The notes below the pieces were generated by a model. The model saw nothing but the letters and a program-made list of their open reading frames with translations. It had not been told where the DNA came from and searched no databases. Of a stretch of DNA of 64,000 nucleotides, positions 51,995 through 60,582 are shown in pieces. The stretch covers positions 13,541 to 77,540 of the forward strand of contig JBBCJT010000137.1 in the NCBI GenBank assembly GCA_037190665.1, written 5' to 3'. Source of the DNA: JBBCJT01 sp037190665. GTDB lineage: Bacteria > Pseudomonadota > Alphaproteobacteria > Acetobacterales > Acetobacteraceae. Position numbers and translations under genes: made by a program. Positions within the stretch are counted from its first letter, which is position 1, and each line of letters begins with the position of its first letter.

Positions 51995-52048
51995 ACGCGG
52001 TGCGGCAACAAGCTCGCGCCTTGGGGTCTCAAGAGGGAGGGACGTGGA

Positions 52049-53011
52049 GTGCAACGACGACAGCTTCTTGGCGCAGCGGCGGCCGCTACGCTGGGCATGC
52101 CGCGACTGGCGCTTGCCGCGTGGCCGGCTGACCGGCCCATACAGGTCCTCGTTCCCGGACCGGCCGGCGGCGGGATGGATGCGCTGGCCCGCACCATCCT
52201 GCCCTTCGTCCAGCGCCGCCTTGCCGGCGCGACCTTCGTCGTCATCAACCGCCCGACGGCGGGCGGCCAGCAGGCATTCGAGGGGATCGCGCAGGCTGCG
52301 CCCGACGGATTCACCATCGGCGCGGCGCAGGCGCCGAATTCGATCACGCTGCCGATCGAGCGCCAGGTGCGCTACCGCGTGCAGGATTTCACCTTCCTCG
52401 GCAACGTGGTCGAGGATCCCTGCGGCCTCTGGGTTCGTGCGGACAGCCCGTTGCGCAGCATCGCGGACCTCGTCGCCGCCGCGCGTGCGCGTCCGGGGGA
52501 GGTGACCATCGGCACGGCCGGCATCGGCAGCGACGACCATCTGCTGCAGTTGTCTCTGCAGGAGGCGACCGGCACCGCCTATACGCACGTGCCTTTCAAC
52601 GGCACGCCGCCCATCATCACCAATCTCCTGTCCGGGAGCATCAGCGTCGGCTCCTTCAACATGAGCGAGGGGCTGGGGCTGTTGCGGGACGGCACCATCC
52701 GTGCGCTCGCGCAGGGCGGGCCCGAGCGGTGGGCGGCGACCGGCGCGGTGCCCACCTTCCGCGAGCAGGGGTTCGCCGTGCTCGGCGGTTCCACGCGCGG
52801 CCTTGTCGCGCCGCCGAACCTTCCCGCGGAAATCCGCGAGCCGCTGCGCACGGCCATCGCTGGTGCGAACGCCGATCCGGCCTGGATCGCGGAGGCGGAA
52901 CATCTCAACCTGCCGCGACGGGCGATGAGCGCCGCCGATCAGGAGAAGCTGTTCCTGGAGGAAGATGCGCGGTTGCGTGCGCTCTGGGCGCGGAAGCCCT
53001 GGCGGGATTGA
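52049..53011 (+). CDS. Bug/TctC-family periplasmic receptor
   Basis: Extracytoplasmic receptor of 320 residues. The leader MQRRQLLGAAAAATLGMPRL precedes ADRPIQVLVPGPAGGGMDAL. The sequence is more divergent than the other Bug proteins in the window: YTHVPFNGTPPIITNLLSGS replaces the usual VPYRG. The start is GTG, supported by GGGAGGGA just upstream. It follows the GntR gene on the same strand and probably forms a unit with it. It is the fourth Bug receptor here without TctAB. Confidence 0.9.
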   Translation: MQRRQLLGAAAAATLGMPRLALAAWPADRPIQVLVPGPAGGGMDALARTILPFVQRRLAGATFVVINRPTAGGQQAFEGIAQAAPDGFTIGAAQAPNSITLPIERQVRYRVQDFTFLGNVVEDPCGLWVRADSPLRSIADLVAAARARPGEVTIGTAGIGSDDHLLQLSLQEATGTAYTHVPFNGTPPIITNLLSGSISVGSFNMSEGLGLLRDGTIRALAQGGPERWAATGAVPTFREQGFAVLGGSTRGLVAPPNLPAEIREPLRTAIAGANADPAWIAEAEHLNLPRRAMSAADQEKLFLEEDARLRALWARKPWRD

Positions 53012-53070
53012 TCGGCGGAGCCGTGGTTGCCTGCTTCGCCAACGGCAGTCCGCAACGACGAGCGGGCTTC

Positions 53071-53598
53071 CTACAAATCCAATCCCGCCACTGCCGCTGC
53101 CAGCCAGTCAGCAAGCCAGGGCGCGGCGGCGCGATCGACATGGAGATGAAAGAGGGGTGAGTCCGGAAGCGGCGCTTCGCTGACGAAGTGGAGGGTCGCC
53201 GACACCCGGCCAAAGAGCGTACCGACCACGCGACCCGGCGGGAAAACCTCCGGATCGAGATCGACGCCCGTGCCGACCGCCAACAGGTCACGGGCCCTGT
53301 TCCCCTTCACCGCCAGCACCAGCCGCGCGTCGCTGACCTCGATGGCGCCGAGCCGCGCGAGCGCCAGATCGGCCTCGCGGTCGCCCGTTTCCGCAAGCCA
53401 GGTGGTCGGGCCGAGCCAGAGGCAGCGTGCGCCCGATCCCTCGCTCGATGTGCAGGGTTGGACAGGCAGGCTGAGGCCGAACACCGCGCGCACCTCCTCG
53501 ATGAAGGCCGTATCCTCGCCGCGTCCACGCAGCAGCAGGCGGCGGCGGTCGGACGCTTCAGCGATGCGAAGGCCGGGCGCTTCGATCGAGATCGTCAT
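53071..53598 (-). CDS. soxG: Sarcosine oxidase gamma subunit
   Basis: Small subunit of heterotetrameric sarcosine oxidase, 175 residues. Recognisable segments are CLWLGPTTWLAETGDREADL, VSDARLVLAVKGNRARDLLA and DLDPEVFPPGRVVGTLFGRV. The fold belongs to the GcvT-like/YgfZ group and contacts the alpha subunit. It is the last gene of soxB-soxD-soxA-soxG and overlaps soxA by 4 bp. A gap of 59 bp separates it from the convergent Bug receptor gene. Confidence 0.92.
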   Translation of the reverse strand: MTISIEAPGLRIAEASDRRRLLLRGRGEDTAFIEEVRAVFGLSLPVQPCTSSEGSGARCLWLGPTTWLAETGDREADLALARLGAIEVSDARLVLAVKGNRARDLLAVGTGVDLDPEVFPPGRVVGTLFGRVSATLHFVSEAPLPDSPLFHLHVDRAAAPWLADWLAAAVAGLDL

Positions 53599-56462
53599 GC
53601 GAGCCGCGCCCCTTCAGGGTCGACAAAGGGCGGGCGGACGATGCGGGCCTGCGTCTGCCGACCGAGATCCTCGACCGTCACCACTTCATCGAGCCGGTTG
53701 CGGCCATCGCTGATCATGGCGAGCGCGATCCGGCCGCCCACGGCCGGGCTCCAGCAGGCGGACGAGACATGGCCGTCGCTGCCGCCATCGGCCGCGACGA
53801 TGTGGGCGCCCGCCACCAGTGCCCCGCCATCCGTCACCGGCAGCAGGCCGACGAGCTGCCGCCGGTCCGCCCTGAGCGCGTCCTGCCTGCGCATCGAGCG
53901 GCGCCCGACGAAGTCGTCCTGCCGCCTCGCCACCGCGTCCGCGAAGCCGCAATCGGCGGGATAGGTGGTGCCGTCGGTGTCCGCGCCGACATGGAGGTAA
54001 CCCTTCTCGATCCGCAGCACCATCAGCGCCTCCACGCCGAAAGGCGTTGGCGGCGCGAGATCGGCCGGACCTGCGGTCGCCGCGAGCGCGTCCCACAACT
54101 CGGCTGTGCGCCGCGCCGGGACCGACACTTCGAAGGAGCATTCGCCGGTGAAGCTGACCCGCGCGACGCGGGCCGGGATGCCGGCGACATGCCCCTCGCG
54201 GAACGTCATGTGCGGGAAAGACGCGGCATCGAAGGCGATATCGCTGCCGGCGGCCGCGAGCAGGGTGCGGGCAGCAGGTCCCGCGATGTTGATGACGCCC
54301 CATTGCTGCGTCACCGGCGTGACGAAGACGTCGAGATCGACCCACTCGCACTGCAGCCATTCCTCGAAATGCTCCGCCATCCGCTGCGCGCCGCCGGAGG
54401 TCGTGCCGACGAGGAAGCGGTCGGGCGCGATGCGGGCGATGACGCCGTCGTCGGCGACAATGCCGCTTTCGGTCGCGGCGAGCGTGTATCGCAGCCGGCC
54501 CGGCTTCAGCGTCGACAGGCGGTGAAGGTAGATGCGGTCGAGGAAGCGCCCGGCGTCGGGCCCGCGCACGTCGATCTTGCCCAGCGGCGAAGCATCGAAG
54601 ATGCCGGCATGGTCGCGAACCGCCGCTGCCTCGCGCGTGATCGCGGCCTCGCGTGTCTCGCCTGTGCGCGGATAGCAGGCGGGGCGAAGCCAGCCGCCAT
54701 ATTCCTCGAACGTCGCGCCCAATTCCCGGTGGCGGGCATGCGCCGGCAGGTGCAGCACCGGCCGCAGCCGGGGCCCGCGGTCGGCGCCGGTAAGGGCTGC
54801 GAGCGGCACCGGATCCCAGGGCGGGCGGAAGCGGGTCGTGCCGACCGCGGCCTGGGGCCGCTGCGTCTCCTGCCCGAGCAGCGACAGGGCGACGACACCG
54901 CTGGACTTGCCCTGATCGGGCGACATGCCGCTCGTCGTGTAGCGCTTGTAGTGCTCGACCGAGACATAGCCCTCACGCGCGGCGAGGCCGACATCGGCAA
55001 CGGTGACATCGCTCGCGCGGTCGACCCAGCTTCGCGCCGGATCGCCGCCCGCGTGCCACAGGGGAAGGAGCTTGCCTTCGCTGGCGTCGGCCGCGGCGGG
55101 TGCGGTGCCATCACCGGAGTCGGCCGCGTGGCCGTGCGTCAGCGCGCTGCCCAGTCCGAAGACACCGGCCGCGGCGCCCACGGGCGTGGCATAGCCGCCG
55201 TCGCCCGGCACAAAGGCGGCGACCCCATCATTCCAGATGAGGCGGCCACCGGCCTGTACGAAAAGCGCCACCGCGGGATCACGCCCGCCCGAGACGGCTA
55301 CCGTGTCGCAGGCAATGCGATGCCGGCGGCCGTTTCCGTCGCGCAGCGTGACGCCCGTGACCTGCCGCAGTCCGTGCGTGCGCTCGACGACGGCATTGTC
55401 GATGATGCGGATGCCATTCGCCTTTGCCAGAGCGGGCAACTCCCCCTCGGCGTTGCGCCGCGCATCCACCACGCCTGCGACCGTGAGTCCCGCGTCAGCC
55501 CAGGCGAGTGCCGTGCGATAGGCGTCGCCGTTGTTGGTGAAGAGAACGAGGCGCCGCCCGGCCGCGGCGGCCCAGCGGGCGAGATAGGCGCGCACCGCAC
55601 CCGCCAGCATCACGCCCGGCCGGTCGTCGTCCTGAAAGGCGATCGGCCGTTCGGTGGCGCCGGTCGCGACGATTACCCGGGCGGCGCGGATCTTCCACAC
55701 GATGCGCTCGCGCTCGATGGCCGCGACCAGCCCGTGGTCATAGCAGCCGAAGGCGATGGTCCGGCGCAGGATGCGGGTGCGCGGGCGGGCGGCCAGCGTT
55801 GCCTCGGCCTGCTCCAGCCAGCGGTCGGACTCCATGCCGTCGATCGTGCCCCGGTCGACCAGCAGCGAGCCGCCGAGCAGGCTGTCCTGCTCGACCAGCA
55901 CCACGCGCCGGCCATCGGCGCCGGCCGCCAGAGCGGCTGCCAGTCCCGCCGGCCCTGCGCCCACCACCAGCACATCGCAGTGCAGGCTGCGCCGCTGGCC
56001 CTCCGGTGCGACCGCAGCCGGCTCGACGCGGCCAAGCCCGGCGGCGCGGCGGATGATCGGCTCCCACCAGTGCCAGCCCGGCCACTTGAAGGTCTTGTAG
56101 TAGAAGCCGGCCGGCATGAAGCGCCGGAACAGCCCGACCGCGGCGCCGAGATCGACCCTCGCATTCGGCCAGCAATTGACCGGGCTCGCCTCCAGCCGAT
56201 CCTCGAGCGGCACCTGCGTCGCCTTGAGGTTCGGCCGCGGGCCGAGCTGGAGGATCGCGTTGGGTTCCTCGGGGCCGGCGGCGAAGATGCCGCGCGGGCG
56301 ATGGTACTTGAAGCTGCGACCGATCTGATCGACCCCCGCCGCGATGAGGGCGGAGGCCAGCGTGTCGCCAGCGAAACCCTGATGCCAGCGCCCGTCGTAG
56401 CGGAAGGCGAGCGGCTGATCGCGGTCGATGCGGCCGCCTTGCGGTAGGCGGAAGCCGCTCAC
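53595..56462 (-). CDS. soxA: Sarcosine oxidase alpha subunit
   Basis: Large subunit of 955 residues. The N-terminal ferredoxin-like domain (FAGDTLASALIAAGVDQIGR, SFKYHRPRGIFAAGPEEPNA) lacks cluster cysteines, as in known SoxA. A nucleotide fold follows near residue 165 (DVLVVGAGPAGLAAALAAGA) with VIVATGATERPIAFQDDDRP. A C-terminal folate-binding GcvT-like domain begins near residue 600 (AAAVRDHAGIFDASPLGKID) and runs to the end. The enzyme oxidises sarcosine to glycine, passing the methyl group to tetrahydrofolate. It overlaps soxD and soxG by 4 bp each. Confidence 0.95.
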   Translation of the reverse strand: MSGFRLPQGGRIDRDQPLAFRYDGRWHQGFAGDTLASALIAAGVDQIGRSFKYHRPRGIFAAGPEEPNAILQLGPRPNLKATQVPLEDRLEASPVNCWPNARVDLGAAVGLFRRFMPAGFYYKTFKWPGWHWWEPIIRRAAGLGRVEPAAVAPEGQRRSLHCDVLVVGAGPAGLAAALAAGADGRRVVLVEQDSLLGGSLLVDRGTIDGMESDRWLEQAEATLAARPRTRILRRTIAFGCYDHGLVAAIERERIVWKIRAARVIVATGATERPIAFQDDDRPGVMLAGAVRAYLARWAAAAGRRLVLFTNNGDAYRTALAWADAGLTVAGVVDARRNAEGELPALAKANGIRIIDNAVVERTHGLRQVTGVTLRDGNGRRHRIACDTVAVSGGRDPAVALFVQAGGRLIWNDGVAAFVPGDGGYATPVGAAAGVFGLGSALTHGHAADSGDGTAPAAADASEGKLLPLWHAGGDPARSWVDRASDVTVADVGLAAREGYVSVEHYKRYTTSGMSPDQGKSSGVVALSLLGQETQRPQAAVGTTRFRPPWDPVPLAALTGADRGPRLRPVLHLPAHARHRELGATFEEYGGWLRPACYPRTGETREAAITREAAAVRDHAGIFDASPLGKIDVRGPDAGRFLDRIYLHRLSTLKPGRLRYTLAATESGIVADDGVIARIAPDRFLVGTTSGGAQRMAEHFEEWLQCEWVDLDVFVTPVTQQWGVINIAGPAARTLLAAAGSDIAFDAASFPHMTFREGHVAGIPARVARVSFTGECSFEVSVPARRTAELWDALAATAGPADLAPPTPFGVEALMVLRIEKGYLHVGADTDGTTYPADCGFADAVARRQDDFVGRRSMRRQDALRADRRQLVGLLPVTDGGALVAGAHIVAADGGSDGHVSSACWSPAVGGRIALAMISDGRNRLDEVVTVEDLGRQTQARIVRPPFVDPEGARLA

Positions 56463-56737
56463 GGGGCGATCTCCGGCCTGGGATCGGTCATCGCATAGAC
56501 GGCACGGATCTCATGCGTGACCGTATCGCGAGCCACATTGAACCAGCGTCCGCAGCCATGGCGGTGCAGCCAACGCTCGAAGCCGACGCCCTTCACGTTG
56601 TCGCGGTCGAAGAGATAGGCGGCCCAGGTCGCATCATCGGCCGTGTCGGGATCGGGCCGTGCGATGTGGCTTTCGCCGCCGCAGCGGAACTCCGCCTCGT
56701 CGCGCGCACCGCACCAGGGGCAGGGGATCAGCAGCAT
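56459..56737 (-). CDS. soxD: Sarcosine oxidase delta subunit
   Basis: Small zinc-binding subunit of 92 residues. MLLIPCPWCGARDEAEFRC at the N-terminus and WLHRHGCGRWFNVARDTVTH carry the cysteine and histidine zinc ligands (Cys6, Cys9, a His near 60 and Cys62). YLFDRDNVKG is also typical. It is coupled to soxB (one-base overlap) and soxA (4-bp overlap). Confidence 0.94.
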   Translation of the reverse strand: MLLIPCPWCGARDEAEFRCGGESHIARPDPDTADDATWAAYLFDRDNVKGVGFERWLHRHGCGRWFNVARDTVTHEIRAVYAMTDPRPEIAP

Positions 56738-57993
56738 CAGTGGGGAATCCCCGAGGCGGCGGCCTCGTCGATGAGCGCGCCTCTCCGGAACCGCTCGAGC
56801 CCGAAGGGCTGCGCGACCGGGTGCTGTTCGCCCGTCGCCATCAGATGGGCGAGCAGCGTGCCGCCGGCCGGGATCGCCTTGAAGCCGCCGGTGCCCCAGG
56901 CGCAGTTGAGATAGAGGCCATCGACGGGCGCCGGGCCGATGATCGGGCTCGAATCCGCGACGACATCGACGATGCCGCCCCAGCTCCGCATGAGGCGCAG
57001 ATTGGCGAAGGCCGGGAACATGCCGACCAGCCCCGACAGCACGTTTTCCGCCGTCGGCAGGTTGCCGCGCTGGGAATAGGAAGGATGGAGGTCGAGGCCC
57101 CCACCCACCACCAGCTCGCCCTTGTCCGACTGGCTGACATAGACGCCGGTCGCGGGCGACAGCACCACCTCATCGAGGGTCGGCTTCACTGGCTCCGAGA
57201 CAAAGGCCTGAAGGGCATAGCTCGTGATCGGCAGGCGGAAGCCGGCCTTCGCCGCGAGCACACCGGAATGGCCGGCGGCCGCGAGCCCCACCCGGTCGGC
57301 CCGTATCCTGCCGCGGCTGGTCTCGACACCGGCGATGTGCCCGGCCTCGATCAGGAAGCCCTGCACCTCGCAGTTCTGGAGGATGTCCACGCCGAGCCGG
57401 TCGGCCCCGCGTGCGTAGGCCCAGGCGACGGCATCGTGCCGGGCGATGCCGCCGCGGGCCTGGCGATAGCCGCCCAGCACCGGGAAGCGCGCGGTCTCCG
57501 ACATGTCGAGCAGCGGCAGCCGGCGGGCGATGTCGTCGCGGTCGAGCAGGTCGCAGTCGATGCCGTTGCGCCGGATGGCGTTGGCGGTGCGCCGCGCGAA
57601 CTCCATGTCGTGATGGCTGTGGGCGAGCATCAGCATGCCGCGCTGCGACAGCATGATGTTGAAGTCGAGTTCGCGCGGCAGACCCTCGTAGAGGCGAAGC
57701 GCGAGGTCGTAGAGGCGGCCGCTCTCCGGGAAGTAGTAGTTGGAGCGGACGACCGTGGTGTTGCGCCCGGTGTTGCCGCCGCCGAGCCAGCCTTTCTCCA
57801 GCACCGCCACATCGGTCAGCCCGTGAGTCTTCGCGAGGTAGTAGGCAGTGGCGAGCCCATGGCCGCCGCCGCCGACGACGATGGCGGCATAGCGGGGTTT
57901 CGGGTCGGGATGACGCCAGGCCGGCGTCCAGCCACGATGCCGGCCAAGCCCCCGGCGGAGCAGCGACAGGGCGGAGTATGTAGAGCGGGGCAC
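56737..57993 (-). CDS. soxB: Sarcosine oxidase beta subunit
   Basis: Catalytic flavin subunit of 418 residues. The nucleotide fold is AAIVVGGGGHGLATAYYLAK near residue 36. GNTGRNTTVVRSNYY and the region ARHDAVAW with His at about residue 186 match the site of covalent FMN attachment in heterotetrameric enzymes. The C-terminus reads WGTGGFKAIPAGGTLLAHLM. It leads soxBDAG. Only 41 bp separate it from the divergent TetR gene. No glyA, purU or serine-dehydratase gene, often linked to sox, is in the window. Confidence 0.95.
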   Translation of the reverse strand: MPRSTYSALSLLRRGLGRHRGWTPAWRHPDPKPRYAAIVVGGGGHGLATAYYLAKTHGLTDVAVLEKGWLGGGNTGRNTTVVRSNYYFPESGRLYDLALRLYEGLPRELDFNIMLSQRGMLMLAHSHHDMEFARRTANAIRRNGIDCDLLDRDDIARRLPLLDMSETARFPVLGGYRQARGGIARHDAVAWAYARGADRLGVDILQNCEVQGFLIEAGHIAGVETSRGRIRADRVGLAAAGHSGVLAAKAGFRLPITSYALQAFVSEPVKPTLDEVVLSPATGVYVSQSDKGELVVGGGLDLHPSYSQRGNLPTAENVLSGLVGMFPAFANLRLMRSWGGIVDVVADSSPIIGPAPVDGLYLNCAWGTGGFKAIPAGGTLLAHLMATGEQHPVAQPFGLERFRRGALIDEAAASGIPH

Positions 57994-58034
57994 GCGAAAA
58001 TTTCCGTTCAGGGCGATGGCAGAAGGGAACGTGG

Positions 58035-58754
58035 ATGGTCGATGGGCGGGGCGAGGGCCGACGAGGGTCCAAAGGGAGCGCCGGACAGCGGCCCGCGAGT
58101 CCGCTCGGCCGCGCCGACTGGATCGAGGCCGCGCGCCGCGCGCTGGTCGCCGGCGGTATCGCCTCGGTCAAGGTGGACCGGCTGGCGGCCGATCTCGGTG
58201 TCACCCGCGGCAGCTTCTACTGGCACTTCGCCGACCGGACGGAGCTGCTGTCCGCGCTGCTCGCGCATTGGGAGGCGACCAACACCGCACCGATGGAGCA
58301 GGCGGTCGCCCGTGCCGGCAGTGACGGCCACGCGAAGCTCATGGCCCTCGTCCAGCTCTGGATCGACGAGGTCGCCTTCAGCCCGGCCTACGACGCGGCG
58401 GTGCGGGACTGGGCGCGCCATGACACCGCAGCCGCCGCGGCCGTGCGGCGTACCGATGATCGCCGCATCGCGCTGCTCACCGACATCTTCGGCGATCTCG
58501 GTTATGAAGGCACCGACGCGTTCGTGCGGGCGCGCGTCGCCTACTTCCATCAGGTCGGCTACTACGCGCTTGCGATCCGCGAACCGCGTGCGCTGCGCTT
58601 CGACCTGCTGCCGCATTACTACCGCGTCCTCACCGGCTTCCCGATGCCCGATCAGCTTCGCGGCACGATCGGCAAGGTGAGCGAGGAGGCGCGCTCGCCG
58701 CCGCGCAGGATGGTCAGGAGCGGCGACCGCCCGAAGGGCACCCGGGCGAGGTGA
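58035..58754 (+). CDS. TetR-family transcriptional regulator
   Basis: Regulator of 239 residues. The HTH is IASVKVDRLAADLGVTRGSF followed by YWHFADRTELLSALLAHWE. The ligand domain is the rest. The last 34 codons lie inside the convergent CocE gene: the frame reads RSPPRRMVRSGDRPKGTRAR, unlike a normal TetR tail, so the stop may have moved. It is divergent from soxBDAG (41 bp) and is the nearest regulator to the palindrome at 60538-60555. Confidence 0.88.
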   Translation: MVDGRGEGRRGSKGSAGQRPASPLGRADWIEAARRALVAGGIASVKVDRLAADLGVTRGSFYWHFADRTELLSALLAHWEATNTAPMEQAVARAGSDGHAKLMALVQLWIDEVAFSPAYDAAVRDWARHDTAAAAAVRRTDDRRIALLTDIFGDLGYEGTDAFVRARVAYFHQVGYYALAIREPRALRFDLLPHYYRVLTGFPMPDQLRGTIGKVSEEARSPPRRMVRSGDRPKGTRAR

Positions 58755-60487
58755 TCGCGGTCGGCTGCCGCCAGCGCCAGCCGGATGCGGTGGCCCTGCC
58801 TGAACAGCCACGATGTCGGCATGAACTGGATCTCGAGCAGCGCGGGCTCGCCCGGCACCAGTGGCTCGGCATCCGCTTCGCCGCACGGATGCCAGGGGCC
58901 GAAATGGGGATAGTCCGCCGGCGGCTCGGCGGTGCGGCGAAAGATCGCCCGCAGCATCCCCTCGGTGACGTAGCGCGTGGTGCCGTCCGGTGCGACGTCC
59001 TCCAGATAGAGGATGACGGCGGCGTCCTTCGCCTCCGACGCCAGCCAGATGCGCGCGGCCGCGTGGCCCGTCACTTCGGCCGGGCGGTCGAGCGGCGCGC
59101 TCGTCCACACGGACATGCGGGCGTCACGCCCATGCCAGTCGCCGTAGTATTCCTCGACCGGCTGCCCGGCGATCCGCTCGTAGCGGGTGTTGCGGCCGGT
59201 GCCGATGCCGTGGTCGGTGCGATAGGTGTCGCTGCCGGCAGCCTCGGGCGCCGTGTCCGTCAGCGCGGCATCGGCGGCAAGCCAGAGGGTGCGCGGCTCG
59301 GATTGAGGCGGCCAGGTATCGGCTGCCTTCCACGCCTCCTCGATCATGGTGAAGTAGTGGACGGGCCGCTCGGCGGGCAGGCCGGTGTCGCGTCCGGCGA
59401 CGTGCTGGTCGAAGAAGCGCAGGATTTCCGCATGCATCTCGAAGCGCGGCCGGGCGTCCTCGCGCGCGGGGCTGACGTTGGTGCGGGCGCCATGATCCCA
59501 TGGTCCGAACAGGAGCCGCTTCTCCCGGCAGGGCAGCGCGCGGAACCGCCCCGCCGCGCCGTTGGTATAGGCGGCGCCGTCCATCCAGCCTGACACGCCG
59601 TAATGCGGCAGGTCGGCAGGAATGCCGGAGAGATACGTGCGCGGCGCCACCGTGGTCGCGCGGAACTCGCGATCATGGGCGAAGGCGGTGTCGCGGGCCT
59701 GAAGCTGGGTGACGAAGGCAGTCGTGTCGAAGTTGGCCGCGTGCTCGGCGATCGCGGCTGCGACCATGCTGCCATCGGGATCGTCATCGACCGGCGCCGG
59801 GCCGGCGAAGTGCGGGCCCGCGAAGTAGGGAAATTCCTGCAGCACGTCTCGCTGGTCGAGGTCCAGCGCCTCGATCATCCGGCCGTAGCCGCCGATCATG
59901 CCGATATAGGCAAGGCCGCCCGGATAGAACATGTCGCCCCAGGTGTCCCAGACCGAGAAGGTCGGCATCACCGCCTTGATCGCGGGATGGGCGGTGGAAG
60001 CCGCGAAATCCGCGGCCGCGCCGACATAGGAGATACCGGTGATGCCGATGCAGCCATCGCTCCAGGGCTGGCGGGCGATCCAGTCGACCACGTCGTGGTA
60101 GTCGAGCCGCTCCGCCGGTGAACGGAAGCCCTCGCGCGCGCCGAACGATGCGCCGGTGCCGCGCACGTCCACGATGACGACGGCGTAGCCGTAGGAGACG
60201 AAGAAGTCGCGGATGACGGCGTAGTTCGGGCTCGTTTCGGTGCCGGGCGCCGCGTCCTGCTTCAGCCGGAAGCGGCGGTAGTAGGGCGTGAAGAGAACGA
60301 CGGAGGGTCGCGCCGTATCCGCGGCGTTCGCCGGCAGGTGGATGTCCGCCGCGAGCCGCACCCCGTCCCGGACGGGGACGTAGAGCGAGCGCCGCGTGGT
60401 CCCGTCAGTCTCGATCTTCGGGCGTGCCGCCAGATAATCCGCGGGGCTCAGCCTCCAGGCGGGCGATCCCTTGCTCGTGTCCGACAT
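58652..60487 (-). CDS. CocE/NonD-family hydrolase
   Basis: Alpha/beta-hydrolase of 611 residues with a C-terminal jelly-roll domain, the family of cocaine esterase, X-Pro dipeptidyl peptidase and glutaryl-7-ACA acylase. The N-terminal strand VPVRDGVRLAADIHLP, the VVIVDVRGTGAS segment and the nucleophile elbow GITGISYVG are clear; the catalytic-acid region and LLFGPWDHGA follow. The C-terminus ends with PLLTILRGGERASSLTLPI, a normal family ending, so it owns the 103-bp overlap with the TetR gene. The frame opens at 60541, but MSDTSKGSPAW at 60487 is preferred. It acts on ester, amide or dipeptide bonds. Confidence 0.92.
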   Translation of the reverse strand: MSDTSKGSPAWRLSPADYLAARPKIETDGTTRRSLYVPVRDGVRLAADIHLPANAADTARPSVVLFTPYYRRFRLKQDAAPGTETSPNYAVIRDFFVSYGYAVVIVDVRGTGASFGAREGFRSPAERLDYHDVVDWIARQPWSDGCIGITGISYVGAAADFAASTAHPAIKAVMPTFSVWDTWGDMFYPGGLAYIGMIGGYGRMIEALDLDQRDVLQEFPYFAGPHFAGPAPVDDDPDGSMVAAAIAEHAANFDTTAFVTQLQARDTAFAHDREFRATTVAPRTYLSGIPADLPHYGVSGWMDGAAYTNGAAGRFRALPCREKRLLFGPWDHGARTNVSPAREDARPRFEMHAEILRFFDQHVAGRDTGLPAERPVHYFTMIEEAWKAADTWPPQSEPRTLWLAADAALTDTAPEAAGSDTYRTDHGIGTGRNTRYERIAGQPVEEYYGDWHGRDARMSVWTSAPLDRPAEVTGHAAARIWLASEAKDAAVILYLEDVAPDGTTRYVTEGMLRAIFRRTAEPPADYPHFGPWHPCGEADAEPLVPGEPALLEIQFMPTSWLFRQGHRIRLALAAADRDHLARVPFGRSPLLTILRGGERASSLTLPIVPRS

Positions 60488-60537
60488 TGCCGCATTCCTC
60501 CCGCCCGTTTCGGGTCTCAACCGTCCTTGCCCAGCTT

Positions 60538-60555
60538 CCATACACTACTGTATGG
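60538..60555. promoter_or_regulatory. Candidate TetR operator
   Basis: CCATACA - CTAC - TGTATGG is a perfect 7-bp inverted repeat. It lies between the divergent CocE (start 60487) and M19 (start 60583) genes, 27 bp before the latter. Its size and form suit a TetR dimer. Confidence 0.6.
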
Positions 60556-60582
60556 TCGTCAAGCCGACGAGCAGGGGGGACC

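Noticed and set aside
53769..56447. Open frame of 892 codons on the plus strand opposite soxA
   Set aside because: Low-complexity Arg/Ala/Gly-rich translation without any domain, fully antisense to the unmistakable soxA; a GC-rich shadow frame.
58001..58010. Near-palindrome GAAAATTTC as a TetR site between soxB and tetR
   Set aside because: Too short and imperfect; the palindrome at 60538-60555 is far more convincing.
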